Source: Mantis religiosa (taxonomy: Eukaryota; Arthropoda; Insecta; Mantodea; Mantidae). Taken from it: a stretch of DNA of 64,000 nt. Below the pieces are notes generated by a model that had not been told where the DNA came from, did no database searches, and saw nothing but the letters and a program-made list of their open reading frames with translations. This document shows, piece after piece, positions 19,791 through 31,419 of the stretch. The translations under genes and the position numbers were made by a program. The stretch spans positions 17,156,966 to 17,220,965 of the forward strand of contig CM060950.1 in the NCBI GenBank assembly GCA_030765055.1, read 5' to 3'. Positions within the stretch are counted from its first letter, which is position 1; each line of letters starts with the position of its first letter.

Positions 19791-19969
19791 AATTTGTAAA
19801 CAGTATCAACTTCGATAATCTGTAAATAGTCAAGTGGGATGCAAATACTTATATAAGTTTATAGAATTGTAAGTCTCGAGGAAACGTGATAATATGTAAT
19901 ACAATAGAGAAAACAAAATTTAATGTAACTGTGCACCCAAGCATATAGTATTACTATGTAATGGAATAT

Positions 19970-20648
19970 TGTTGCATACCAGGGTTGTAAGGGGGGATGA
20001 AAGACTTACAAACCTAATCTACAACTGGGGGTGTAGCTATTGGGATGGTAGGTTGAATAAAGCATCAAAATCAACTTAAACTGACTAACTCTATTTTAAG
20101 AAATCTAGTAATTATATAGAGTATCCCCTGAGTCTAGAAGAGACCAGGGGTGCTTTGGTAACATAATAATTTAATATAATCTTACCGTTGGTGATGTGTT
20201 AGGCGTATAGCTGGGCTTGTCCAAGGATGTATAAGCTGCTGAGTCCGGCGGGGGTTATGGTATTCGTAGACACACTGTCAGATAAATATTTCTGTTACCT
20301 CTCACAGGGACCGACATGAAGTCTCCTCTGACATCCCTGCGACGTTTCACACTGAGGGTTAACTCTACTAGGCTTAAATAGCGGTTCTACAAAAAGTCAA
20401 TTCAGCGATTCCCACTAACTATTAATTTTGCATCATGCCGCTTGCATCATAGCGAGAGTGTTTAAGCCTGTATTGACCTATTATTTCTTCTGGTCAGCAG
20501 AATCAGTCTGGGTCACATGTGGATAATTTCCTTATGCCAACAGACTGCCAGTCAGCGGAATTTACGTTTGACATACATTTCTGTTAGAATCAATACATGT
20601 TACAGAATACCGAAATTTCCAAATCTAGCTCAGCTTATACACGTAGCA
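19970..20648 (-). repeat. Gypsy 3' LTR
   Basis: Ends TGTTGCATACC...GTAGCA on the + strand (TG...CA). It matches the other LTR nearly base for base. Just to its right, on the minus strand, a purine run GAAGGGGATG is a plausible polypurine tract. Confidence 0.92.
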
Positions 20649-23600
20649 CATCCCCTTCGTCTAGATTTTGCTGCCCTCAGCAAATCCAAACGACTGGTAA
20701 CAAGATTTTTACATAAATAAAATAATAATTTACACTTACATAGGCAATAGAGCATACAAACATTTACATGTACATTTTTTTTTTTTGAAAAGTCATAATT
20801 GTAACACCTGAAAAAGAAAATCAGAGGACAGGAAAATGGGAATGAGTTGATGCGGGTTGATTTCGAAGTATCCCACGCTGAATGAAGTCCATAGTTCCAT
20901 AGAAACACACTGTTCCACCACTATGAGTTTATAGTTTTGGGAGACACTTCACAACACTTGATCACTGAAGGGTTGTAATTACTTCTTTAAGTTTGTCTAA
21001 CAAGGCCCTAGCTGTCACAAGTAATGTAACTTCAAAGAGAAAACAGTTTAATGTGCTTCCTGCTCCAGTTTGATAGTCTATACTTAGTCTTTTAAAACAG
21101 GGAAGCTGATGAAGAACCTCGGTTGTGGCTTGCTGTTTATATGATATCGTGTTCATGCGTACGGTGCTCTTTGGTATTGCTTGGAAAAGTCTGTACTAAA
21201 GAGCCGATGAAAAGTTCGAAAGTGGAGTTTAGTGTTTTTTTTTTTTTTTTTAGAATAGTGCACTTAGCTTACACTCGCCTACCTCAGCTGGGTCTGAGTT
21301 CTTGCAGGTGAGAACACGAAAGAGTGACTTATAAGTTATTGTATTTGAGCCACTGTAAAAGTTTGCTGGGTAGAGTTGCTTTGGCTTTTACCCAGGGTTT
21401 CACTGCGAAAGCCGTGAGTCTATGAAGTTGAGGAGGTCCTCTGGAAAGATTAAGTGCCTTTCCAGACGCGAGTAGTCTTGGGTGCCACTCCTGATGTGAT
21501 ACTTGGTCATCTGGGGTGCTTTGGTTCTCCCAGGAACTGCTAGGGACCCTGGTGTCTCCTCTGCTTTCTCCTTATGGTGGTGGTGTTTCCTGATGCTTCG
21601 ACGTGTTTGTTCATCCATGCCGCAACAGAAAAACAAATGATCCAGAGTTAGGATTGATGCACAAGAATATTTCTATGGGGTGAGGATGGGTTAAAGTTCA
21701 CGGGAATGTAATTAAATGAAAGGGATTTTCAGGTATCACATTATCAAATGAATATTTCTTATATCTATTTACAAATTATGGTTATATATAATTAACATGT
21801 ATGGAATTTATGTGGAACCATTTTTAGAGGTAAAAGGCAGAAAAAAAAATTGGTTAAAGTTTATAGAGTAAACAAAAATGAAATTTTATGTTTTGCCTTA
21901 TGGCTGAATGACATAAGTAAATAACCTATGGAAACTGCATAGATGTTCCACTTAAGTATGGTTGTTCACACATTAGTGATAAACTTGGAATAAGTTACAA
22001 GTATTCTTCATAAGACCATTATACAATTGAATTATACATAATTAGTAGTAATATTGATAACAATTTAGCTAAAGAAAAATGGAGTTCATTTAAAGAATAG
22101 TACTTGTTATAAATTATAGGGCATTATTTACAAAAATCATGTCTAATGACTTGCCATAATAGCATCTATATACTGGATTAGACCTACGCCTAACGAATGT
22201 CTACTGTTGTCATAACATCAGTCAAATATCAGAGTTAACCTTGTCTTTCTATTTTGTTACAATAAATCTTGATGCTACTGAAGTAATTGTTTCTAGAGTT
22301 ACATAACATACCTTCATAGTACATGGTAATTGAAGTCACATTGATACAATCATCTTACAATCTATAAGGATATCCTATAACTTTATCTTTTTACATAAAT
22401 ATAGCAAAAGTAACTCTGACATTTGCTGGTTTAGCATTGATTGTTTAAACAAGAGGTATAATGTTTCTTTTCTTCTTTTCGCAAAAAAAAAAGGTGTGAT
22501 CAAAGATATCGATAAATAATATCGATCTTATTATCCGGAGATATGATGTACTCTACTGTCACTGGATGTTAAAAACAAGTGTTAAATTATAGTGCATTGG
22601 GTTGTCTTATAAATGAAATGTTAACTGACAATAGTTAAGTCTTCTCTTGTTTATCAATCCCTAACAAATTTAGGCATGCTTTTATAGCATGGTAATTATG
22701 AGTGATAGCAACAGAAAGGGGAGGGGGTTTATAGGTTGTAGATCTCATCGTGCTGTGACCTGTAAACAGAACATAATATAACGATTAGTTTAATCTTGGT
22801 CATTGGTCATGTCTCAGATTCATAATGAGTATTGTCAAAGGATGTATTTGAGTTATGTGCTGCCCACTGAATTAAAAGTTCAATAAATGGTAGAGAAGCT
22901 GACTGGTGTAAGAGGAAGTACCCTTAGAATAGCATACCACGATAATTACATAAAGTTGATCAGTCTGCTTTGATAAACAATAAATATAAGTCATGGGTTT
23001 CTTTATGAATACTTAAAGGTGAATTGGGGAAACAGCTGAGTTCTATGACTTAGAACCTTAGGTAACACCTTAGTTAAAAAAAATTCTGTGCCTTTCTTTT
23101 CGTTTATTTTGCTTTCAATCATTTTCGTTGCTGGTGAATCATCATTGTTAATACAATTATTTATTAAATCTTAGGATTTGTGTTGATTTATTCTCTTTCA
23201 TACTAGCATCATTCTTCACTATAAGCTGATTGAGGGACGTCTCCCCCACAGCAAAAACTTCACATTCACGCTGCGCAGCTCACATTCATACTTAAACATT
23301 AATGCTACTTTGTCTTCACAACTTCTTTATTTACACTGATCAGTATTTAACTTAACAATGTTTATAGGGAAAACACTTGCGCGACAAATCCCATTTTATA
23401 TTATAACAGCTTTATCTATATCAAATCAACATGAGAGGCATACACAACCTAAGGGTCTCGCGAACACCAAAGGATGTACCCTCTGTCGCTCATACACAAA
23501 ACTCTTATAGCTTGAAAGCTTGAAACTTGAAGATACCATGGTATATGCATACATATTCACTAAAACTGTTTCCGAAAATCTTGCGATGGATTCGGAACAG

Positions 23601-25905
23601 AACACATTATTACTAGAATCTATAAACACTTAGAAATAGCCTCTAAGAACACCTCGCAGTTGTTCTTAAGGTCAAAGGGTACTACAAGCATACATTATCT
23701 TCACAAATCCTAAGCATTTGGTTACAACTATCCTAACTTATAACTTTTAAGCACAGGGTCACATGGAAATGATTTATAATAAAAAAACACGGTGTACCGC
23801 TGGTATATTTTAAAAGCATGGAGGGGAATAACATAAGATAAGCGTATTAAAGCTTGAAGTTGGAGTTTGAATTTTTATTAAGACTATAATAAGAAAGGTT
23901 AAAATTGTATAACATTCTTAGGAGCGAAGAAATTCGTACCGTGTACAAAGGATATTTTACTTGTCACACGTGTGATTTTGGTGTTTCATATGTAATCTGA
24001 CTCGCTATGTCAGCGGTTTCAAAGCCTGCGTTGCGAGAACTCCCGGCGTAAGCATGTTAGGAAAAGAAATAGCTTGGAAAACTAAGAAGTTTACAGAAAG
24101 TACCGTTTGAATATCTTTCCAACTCAAAGTAAAAAAAACAAATTCTTCTAGAAAAGAAAAAGAATCGTTACGAACGGGAGAACCTTTCATGTTATAAACG
24201 GTAAAAAGCGGGAGTGCGTTTTAAAGGAAATTAGGAAGAGACTGTGGGGAATTAAACCTGTGTAAAAATAATGTCATTTGAGGGGGGTTATTTTCGTGAA
24301 ATAATGAATGGACGTAATCGGTAATACGCCACTGCGCCAAATAACCTGGCTTATGCAAGCTTCCTCTTTAAGCAGCGATAATTTATTTTTAACATTGAGA
24401 CATAAATATTGTCTAACAATAATTAGTTATTGATATCAAATAGTTTCACGCACAGTAGAAAAGAAGAACTTACTAAGTCCATTGTCTAAGCTTGGACATG
24501 TTAGGTTGCTAAGAATTATACTCGTCGCACCGGACATGCTAAGCTGATCTGTGCAGAAGACGGTGTGGGAATGAACAATTCAGCGATATCACACAGATAG
24601 ACGCTGATACAAAGAACTGATGTCATTAGGTTTTGCACTGTCTGTCTTGAATGTAGTGAATAAATAATCTTTTATGCGTCGCGTAATTAGCTAAAATGTT
24701 ATACGGAAAAGTCGTTAAATAGGTAACGTCAAAGAAGAAATGTGTGTTATTTGGAAGGAAATGCGTGTTATCGGGTGGAAATTATAGTTGTTTGGGTATA
24801 GTGAAAGTTAGCTCAAGCAAAAGGTAGAAGTGTATAATCGAAATAAAAAGGTGTTCAGAAAACGTATGAAGGTGCGAGTTTATAAATGGATTAGCTGTTA
24901 GCCGTAGGAGAGGTGAGTAAAACAAATTGAAACAAATATATGATTTGCACTGAAGTTTCAAATTGAAATAGAATCGTCACTAATTAATTAAGTGTGTTTT
25001 AGAGAAGGTTAAATATTATTTTGGGTTTGGAGAGATTATATTAGCAAAAACAAGCAATATAATATGCTAAATACGGAGTATTATTTTGTTTGTAGCGAAA
25101 TTAAAATTTTGAAGCCGGGTGTGTCATCGGTGACTTTATGAATTTAGCATCTTCATAAACAGTGTTTACTATTACCTAACTAGCTGTAAATACGGAGACG
25201 TAAGAAGAGGGTCATTGTTTACTTAAAATTGGGATGAACATTGGATTGAAAGGAAATTATGTTAACTTCACATGTAATTGTATTTTGAAAATTTTATCAT
25301 GAAGGCTTAAAGTTGGTGTTATTAAAATAATACGTTTAGAGTTGAGGATTTTTAAGAATCTGGAAAGAAACTTGAAAATATTCTAGTGTTGTCTCTAGGA
25401 GTTAAATTACTAATCTTTAATCGTAGTACAAATATAGCCGAAAATTAGTGAGGTTATTATTTTAATTTGATCATGCTTGGATTGTTTGTTTCTTCGGTTA
25501 TTAGTTCGCGTCAATGTTTTAGTAAGGGTTATGAAATGTGTGTATGTGCCTTTGTTTTCCAGGATATATTTTAAGCACAAAAAGTTATGTGGATTGTTAG
25601 GAATTTAAGGAATTCAGATTAATAATAAGATCATCTTATTGAATGAGAATTCATATAAAATATTGCAAAAGTAGTGGAAAACCATATTGGATTTGTTGTG
25701 GTAAACTATCTAGGAGAAAGAAAATAGGAAAAAAAAAACATTTGAACACATTGGAGGGGAGAAAGATAGAGATAGACAGACCTGGAAACATTTGTTTGTT
25801 TCTTTTTTTTTCGGTTTGCTTCCATTCTTAATCGTATAGGGAGTAATACTGCATGCTCAATCTTAAAGTAATTGTAATGAAATTGTGACAGGTACTCTAT
25901 AACTA
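20649..25905 (-). other. Long non-coding 3' interior of the Gypsy element
   Basis: About 5.2 kb between the integrase end and the 3' LTR with no frame longer than about 90 codons on the minus strand and no envelope-like features. One frame of 78 codons (21400-21636) has no recognised family. No duplication marking a separate insertion was seen. It could be a decayed extra ORF or an unusually long untranslated region. Confidence 0.5.
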
Positions 25906-25907
25906 AA

Positions 25908-26430
25908 TCAAGGTGCATAATAGGGATGTAGTCTTGATACGTGTATGATACTATCACATTTCTTTCGTCCAGTAACATTTTTAATGCGGTAGTTTACGGG
26001 ACTTGTTTGTTCCACAATGCGAAATGGTCCATGATACCGATGAAGCAATTTTGTCGTTTTGCCTTTCATTCTCGTTGGGGTGAATACTTTCACTAATTGT
26101 CCGGGTTGAAATTTAATGGTGCGTCTTTTTCTGTCAAATATATTTTTGTACTTAATTTGTTTTTGCCTGATCCTTTCCTTAGCTAGTTGACGAGCTATCT
26201 GAATGTGCTTTTGTGTAGTTTGGACAAAGGGGTTGTCCGTGGTGTATTTTAGTTGAACTTCGTTGGGAAGGGTGGGATTGCGTCCATACAAGAGGAAGAA
26301 GGGTGATTTTCCTGTAGTTTCTTGTTTACTCGTATTATAGGCAAAAATGGCATGTGGGAGTGCTGTGTCCCAATCCCGTTGATCCGTTGACACGTAATGT
26401 GATAGCATATTGATTACAGTCTGGTTAGCA
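25908..26430 (-). pseudogene. Gypsy integrase C-terminal part, after a frameshift
   Basis: Continues the pol frame broken near 26410-26430. It reads DWDTALPHAIFAYNTSKQET and SPFFLLYGRNPTLP (conserved after the third catalytic residue), then a GPFRIVEQ block typical of the Gypsy integrase C-terminal domain, ending VSRLHPYYAP. One frameshift separates it from the rest of pol, so this copy would not make intact integrase. Confidence 0.85.
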
Positions 26431-28570
26431 CTTCTGTAAGTCCGTTGCAGGCTGGGTGATAGGCTGTGGTAAATGACGGGTGCACGCCCAGGATCTTTAA
26501 GAGGTGTTTCATTACATCACTTAGAAACACAGTACCTCTATCAGATAAGAGCTCGGCAGGGGAACCGTGCTGACAGATAATTTGCTCTAACACAAATTTA
26601 GCTACGTGCTCTACAGAACCTTTAGGAATAGCACAAGCTTCTACCCATTTTGTAAAGTATTCAGTTGCTAGAACAATCATAGTGTTACCCTGTTTGGAAC
26701 GATGAATCAGACCAATGAGGTCGATGCCAAAGCGTTCTGCGACATTATTAACGGGAATTGGCTGTAAAAGACCAGCTGGTTTAACATTTGTCAGTCCTTT
26801 TCGCCCTTGGCAAGATTGGCATGTGCGGACATATTTTTCAATGTCTTTCTTCATCCCAAGCCAGTAATATCTGGAATTGATTTTTGTAAAAGTTTTCTGG
26901 AATCCCATGTGTCCTGACAGAGGAACTGAGTGACACGATATTAGAATTTCGTGTTTCAGCTGATCAGGGATGACCAATAAGTGCAAAGGCCCTGAACTTC
27001 CTGCATTTTTGCGGTACAGGACTCCTGATTGTAAAGTATAGGTTTTTGCCTGTCGTTGTAACCTAGGTGACCCGGTTTGGGGATTTTCTAACGTAGTTAT
27101 TAGGGGTAGCAGCTTGGGGTCAGCTCTTTGTTCATTTGCTACTTGAACTGGTGTTAATAGACAAGTTGGCAAGTCGTCCAATTGTTCCACTAAATAGGGG
27201 TTGGGTTTATCCACTGGAAAACGGGAAAGAGCGTCTGCGTCCGTGTGTTTTGCACCTGATTTATAAATGATGGAATAATCATATTCCTGGAGTTTTAAAG
27301 CCCAGCGTGCTAGTCTTCCTGTGATGTCTTTTAAATTACGAAGATAGCAAAGGGAATGATGATCACTTACAACATTGACGGGGAAACCATAAATATATGA
27401 TCTAAAATGTGTTAGGCCGTATACTATCGCTAGCAATTCTAGTTCCGAGATACTGTAATTTTTTTCATGCTTGTTTAGAGAACGTGAACAGTAAGCAATT
27501 GGATGCAATTCACCATCTATGCGTTGCAATAGAGCGCAACCAATTCCTGCCGTAGAGGCATCAGTATGAATTTCTGAATAGGCTCCTGGTTGATAGTGAG
27601 CTAATACTGGGGCAGTTGTTAGTAACTGTTTTAATTTATCGAATGAGTCTTGTTGCGTTGCTGTCCACTCAAAATCTTTGTTTTTCCGAGTTAGTTCATG
27701 AAGAGGTGAAGCAATAGAAGCGAAATTCGGGACAAAACGTCTATAGAAGCTAAATAAACCAAGCACTTTTCTAACGTCACGAGTAGTCTTAGGGACTGGC
27801 AAATTTTGAATAGCTCGTAATTTATCATTGTCTGGTTCTATACCCTTAGCGGATACTTCAAAGCCTAATAATTTTATTTTTGACATACCAAAAAAGCATT
27901 TTTCTGGTTTTAGTTTGAAGTTATGTTTACATAGTTGACGAAAGACTTCTTCTAAGTTTGTTAATAATTCATGAAATGTTGGAGCGAAAACAACAATGTC
28001 ATCTAAATAGACTAAAGCTTTTTTATAACAAAGATCACCCAATAATTTACCAGAAATTTCTGAGAAAAACCTAGGGGCATTAGCAAGTCCAAAGCTTAGT
28101 CTGTTAAACTCATATTGGGAAGAACTTGTAACGAAGCTTGTATACTTCTTGCTTTTCTCATCAATAGGAACTTGAAAATATGCGCTTAACAAATCCAAAC
28201 TGCAATACCATTTTGAGTTGCCTAAGTAACTAAGCAAATCATCTATGAGGGGTAGGGGGTAGGAAGTTGTTTTTGTAACTGCATTAAGCTTCCGATAATC
28301 TATACAGAATCTCATTTCACCACTTTTCTTTTTAACTAAGACCACGGGTGAACTCCAGGGACTATGGGATCCGCGAATAATCCCGGCATCTAGCATTTCT
28401 TTAATTTGGGAATCTATGATTTCTCTTTGTGCATGAGATACACGATATGGTTTTTGTTTTATGGGTGTTTCATCTGTGACTTCTATTTTAAATTCTGCTA
28501 TATCTGTTTGGCCTAATTCTTGCAACTTTGTAGCGAATGCATGACGGTATTTCTGTAATAAACTAGTCAT
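26414..28570 (-). pseudogene. Gypsy pol: reverse transcriptase, RNase H, integrase N-part
   Basis: 718 codons. RT: FCIDYRKLNAVTKTTSYPLP, LDLLSAYFQVP (motif A Asp), FNRLSFGLANAPRFF, VYLDDIVVFA (YLDD, two catalytic Asp). RNase H: HTDASTAGIGCALLQ, SELELLAIVYGL, HTDADALSRFP. Integrase: zinc module (H at HEILISCH and GHMG, then CQSCQ), core Asp at IDLIG and LLSDRGTVF. The frame then shifts just after the GLTE motif with the final Glu. Synthesis and insertion of element DNA would be its role. The start is displaced by the PLE. Confidence 0.9.
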
Positions 28571-28710
28571 TTGAGGTGTGTTTGGAGGAATTTAGTAACA
28601 GTGACGTCAAAATTAATATAAAAATTATTTGTGGTTGGTTTATTGACACTCGTCACTTACTTTTTCATATATTTATGAGAGACTAGTTTCAAAGGCCCTG
28701 GCCTCCATTT

Positions 28711-29449
28711 TCAATCTCTTCCCAACTGGCAACTGTTGTTATCTGCTCTCTCTGGTGGTGGAACTATGAACTTTTTTGTTAAATTATCTGCTGGCGGGAT
28801 TTCAAAGTTCATTACGCGATCCTTATTTTTCCAGATGAATATGTTCTCCCATGTTGTCAATCTATTTTGGTTTATCACTCCTTTTAATAATTTTGGATTT
28901 GGATCAATGTCATGGTTTTCATTCCAAAAATGAAATGCTACTGCTGACTTATCTTCTTGTTTCAATCTGATGTTTCTAAAGTGTTCTTTGACTCTGGTTT
29001 TTAAATTTCTTTTTGTTTGACCTATGTAGCATTTTTCACAATTCTTGCAATTTATTTGGTATATTCCAGATTTGTTACCTGAAGGAATTTCATCTTTTGT
29101 TTTTGAATTTAGTAATTTTAAAATTGAGTATCCATTAGTAGGTGCCAAGATGATATTTTGTTCCTTGAATATCTTTTTAAATTTATTAAATGTTTTTGGA
29201 TGATATGTGAATGAACTGAATATGCTGTTGCTTTCTTTTTCTTTAATAAATGTGGTTGTTTCCTTAATGGTTTTCTTTAGTTTAGATTTTCTAATTTTCT
29301 TCAACACCAAACTTTTGTTGTATCCGTTTTCTTCTGCTATGTGTATTATTGCTTTTTGTTCCTTGAAATATTCTTCTTTTTCCCTGGGTATGTTGACTAG
29401 TCTGTGTGTAAGGCTGTTTATTATTGCATGTTTATGCGTAATAAACATG
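28711..29449 (-). CDS. PLE F1 GIY-YIG endonuclease, minus copy
   Basis: Starts within THKHAIINSLTHRLVNIP and runs through TTFIKEKESNSIFSSFTYHP to the endonuclease SGIYQINCKNCEKCYIGQTK, RNLKTRVKEHFRNI, and the end MNFEIPPADNLTKKF. GIY and YIG halves, the Cys pair and the Arg are present. It differs from the plus copy at a few residues (R/M after NIP, G/R in APTN-YS). The frame fused upstream of it is not part of the element protein. Confidence 0.8.
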
Positions 29450-29459
29450 AGTGCATTTG

Positions 29460-30469
29460 AAACACAAATTAAAAAGTCCTTCCCATTGATCTTCAAGGTT
29501 TGGTATAGATATGTTGACGACATCTTTGCAATTGTACCAAGTAAACATTTAGATGATGCATTAAAATTACTCAATCTGCAAGAAAGGACTATCAAATTCA
29601 CAATAGAAAAGGAAATCAATGGACAACTACCTTTCTTGGATCTAAATATCATCAGGAATGATACAAAAATAAAATTTGGAATTTACAGGAAGCCAACACA
29701 TTCAGAAAATTATATAAAAAATAATAGCCACAACCCAATTACGCATAAACATGCAATAATAAACAGCCTTACACACAGACTAGTCAACATACCCATGGAA
29801 AAAGAAGAATATTTCAAGGAACAAAAAGCAATAATACACATAGCAGAAGAAAACGGATACAACAAAAGTTTGGTGTTGAAGAAAATTAGAAAATCTAAAC
29901 TAAAGAAAACCATTAAGGAAACAACCACATTTATTAAAGAAAAAGAAAGCAACAGCATATTCAGTTCATTCACATATCATCCAAAAACATTTAATAAATT
30001 TAAAAAGATATTCAAGGAACAAAATATCATTTTGGCACCTACTAATAGATACTCAATTTTAAAATTACTAAATTCAAAAACAAAAGATGAAATTCCTTCA
30101 GGTAACAAATCTGGAATATACCAAATAAATTGCAAGAATTGTGAAAAATGCTACATAGGTCAAACAAAAAGAAATTTAAAAACCAGAGTCAAAGAACACT
30201 TTAGAAACATCAGATTGAAACAAGAAGATAAGTCAGCAGTAGCATTTCATTTTTGGAATGAAAACCATGACATTGATCCAAATCCAAAATTATTAAAAGG
30301 AGTGATAAACCAAAATAGATTGACAACATGGGAGAACATATTCATCTGGAAAAATAAGGATCGCGTAATGAACTTTGAAATCCCGCCAGCAGATAATTTA
30401 ACAAAAAAGTTCATAGTTCCACCACCAGAGAGAGCAGATAACAACAGTTGCCAGTTGGGAAGAGATTGA
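29460..30469 (+). CDS. PLE F1 RT palm to GIY-YIG endonuclease, plus copy
   Basis: The real protein part begins AFETQIKK, then WYRYVDDIFAIVPSKHLDDA (RT catalytic YVDD, 29510-29521), FLDLNIIRND, KFGIYRKPTHSENYI and the GIY-YIG domain as in the minus copy, about 335 codons without a stop. Truncated at its 5' side, so it lacks RT fingers. It could still make endonuclease if expressed. PLE endonuclease and RT act together in target-primed copying. Confidence 0.85.
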
Positions 30470-30578
30470 AAATGGAGGCCAGGGCCTTTGAAACTAGTCT
30501 CTCATAAATATATGAAAAAGTAAGTGACGAGTGTCAATAAACCAACCACAAATAATTTTTATATTAGTCATTTGAGAT

Positions 30579-31414
30579 TTCTGTTCGAAAGTGAGTTGTG
30601 AATTAATGTTAAATTTAGCGTTTTTAAGCTCGATGGGTTGGGAATCTGTAGAAGACCAATTAGAAGCCTGTATAAGGGCTACTTCATAAGCATTGGCAAG
30701 GGTTGTTCTAGCAAAAATAACTTTTGGTTCAGCAGTATTGTTATGTACTGGTAGTGAACATTGTCCTGCATTATCGAATAAGATAGGTGAAATTTGTAAA
30801 CATTTCTTTTGCATAATCGAGTCTCTGGGTTCTAACAAAATTTGTCCTGGTTTATTAAGATTAATTTTTACTGGTACGTTCATGGAAGTGAAAGGAGGTA
30901 TACGAGTGTCCTGTGTACAATATGCCTTAGGTACAGTGTCAGGGTCCTGTTCTGGTTCAATTGTAATTTGAGCCAAGTGACAGTTTTGTTTCTCGCCACA
31001 GTGTATATTTACTGTGCTATCGTCAGATGTCTTAAGAGTTATATCGTACGAAGCTAAATTAATAAGAGCTTGATATTTGTTTAAAAAGTCCATTCCTAAC
31101 AGAAGGTCGTGAGCGAACTCTCGTGCCACTAGTAATTCTTCTGTTAATTGTACTCCTGCAAGTTGAAACTGAAACTGGGTCGAATGACCAACGTCTAGTA
31201 ATTTGTTGTCTGCTGTGCGAAGGAGTAAACTATTAGATATTGGAAATACGAGTGACGTTACGAAACGTTCATGCACTATGCTAACGGCACTGCCGGTGTC
31301 AAACAATATACTAATCACTTGGTTGTTAGCTGCAATACCCTGAGTCGTAAGTACATTCATAGGCCGAATATGTGCAATTGTAAAATCTGGAATATTAGCT
31401 GCTATGGGCGCCAC
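30579..31414 (-). CDS. Gypsy protease region, interrupted at its end by PLE
   Basis: Retroviral-type aspartic protease: VISILFDTGSAVSIVHERFV carries the DTGS catalytic motif and HDLLLGMDFLNKYQALINL the second conserved block (normally ILG.D). The following linker leads to the RT. The last residues before 30579 belong to the Gypsy frame (LTFEQKSQMT); beyond that the frame runs into PLE sequence. It would cut the Gag-Pol polyprotein. Confidence 0.85.
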
Positions 31415-31419
31415 AGGTT

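Larger units (their letters stand above)
28576..30564. mobile_element. PLE family F1 inverted pair inserted in Gypsy pro-pol
   Basis: TAGTCATTTGAG at 28564-28575 and 30565-30576 is a 12-bp duplication, and the Gypsy reading frame resumes on either side (SQMT then TSLLQKYRHAF). A minus copy (28576 to about 29449) and a longer plus copy (about 29449-30564) face outward with their 3' ends. The arms are close to identical where they overlap. Both ends keep the F1 hammerhead-like motif and only the left end has the terminal TGACGTCAC motif. Neither copy has the RT N-terminus. Confidence 0.9.

Noticed and set aside
19537..19833. Cys/Val-rich small protein frames
   Set aside because: Translation of the (CA)n microsatellite on both strands.
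20649..25905. Envelope gene in the Gypsy element
   Set aside because: No signal peptide, membrane anchor or frame over about 90 codons was found in the right orientation.
29207..29459. First 84 codons of the 420-codon frame in the PLE pair
   Set aside because: They are the antisense of the minus PLE copy; only the part from about 29460 is element protein.
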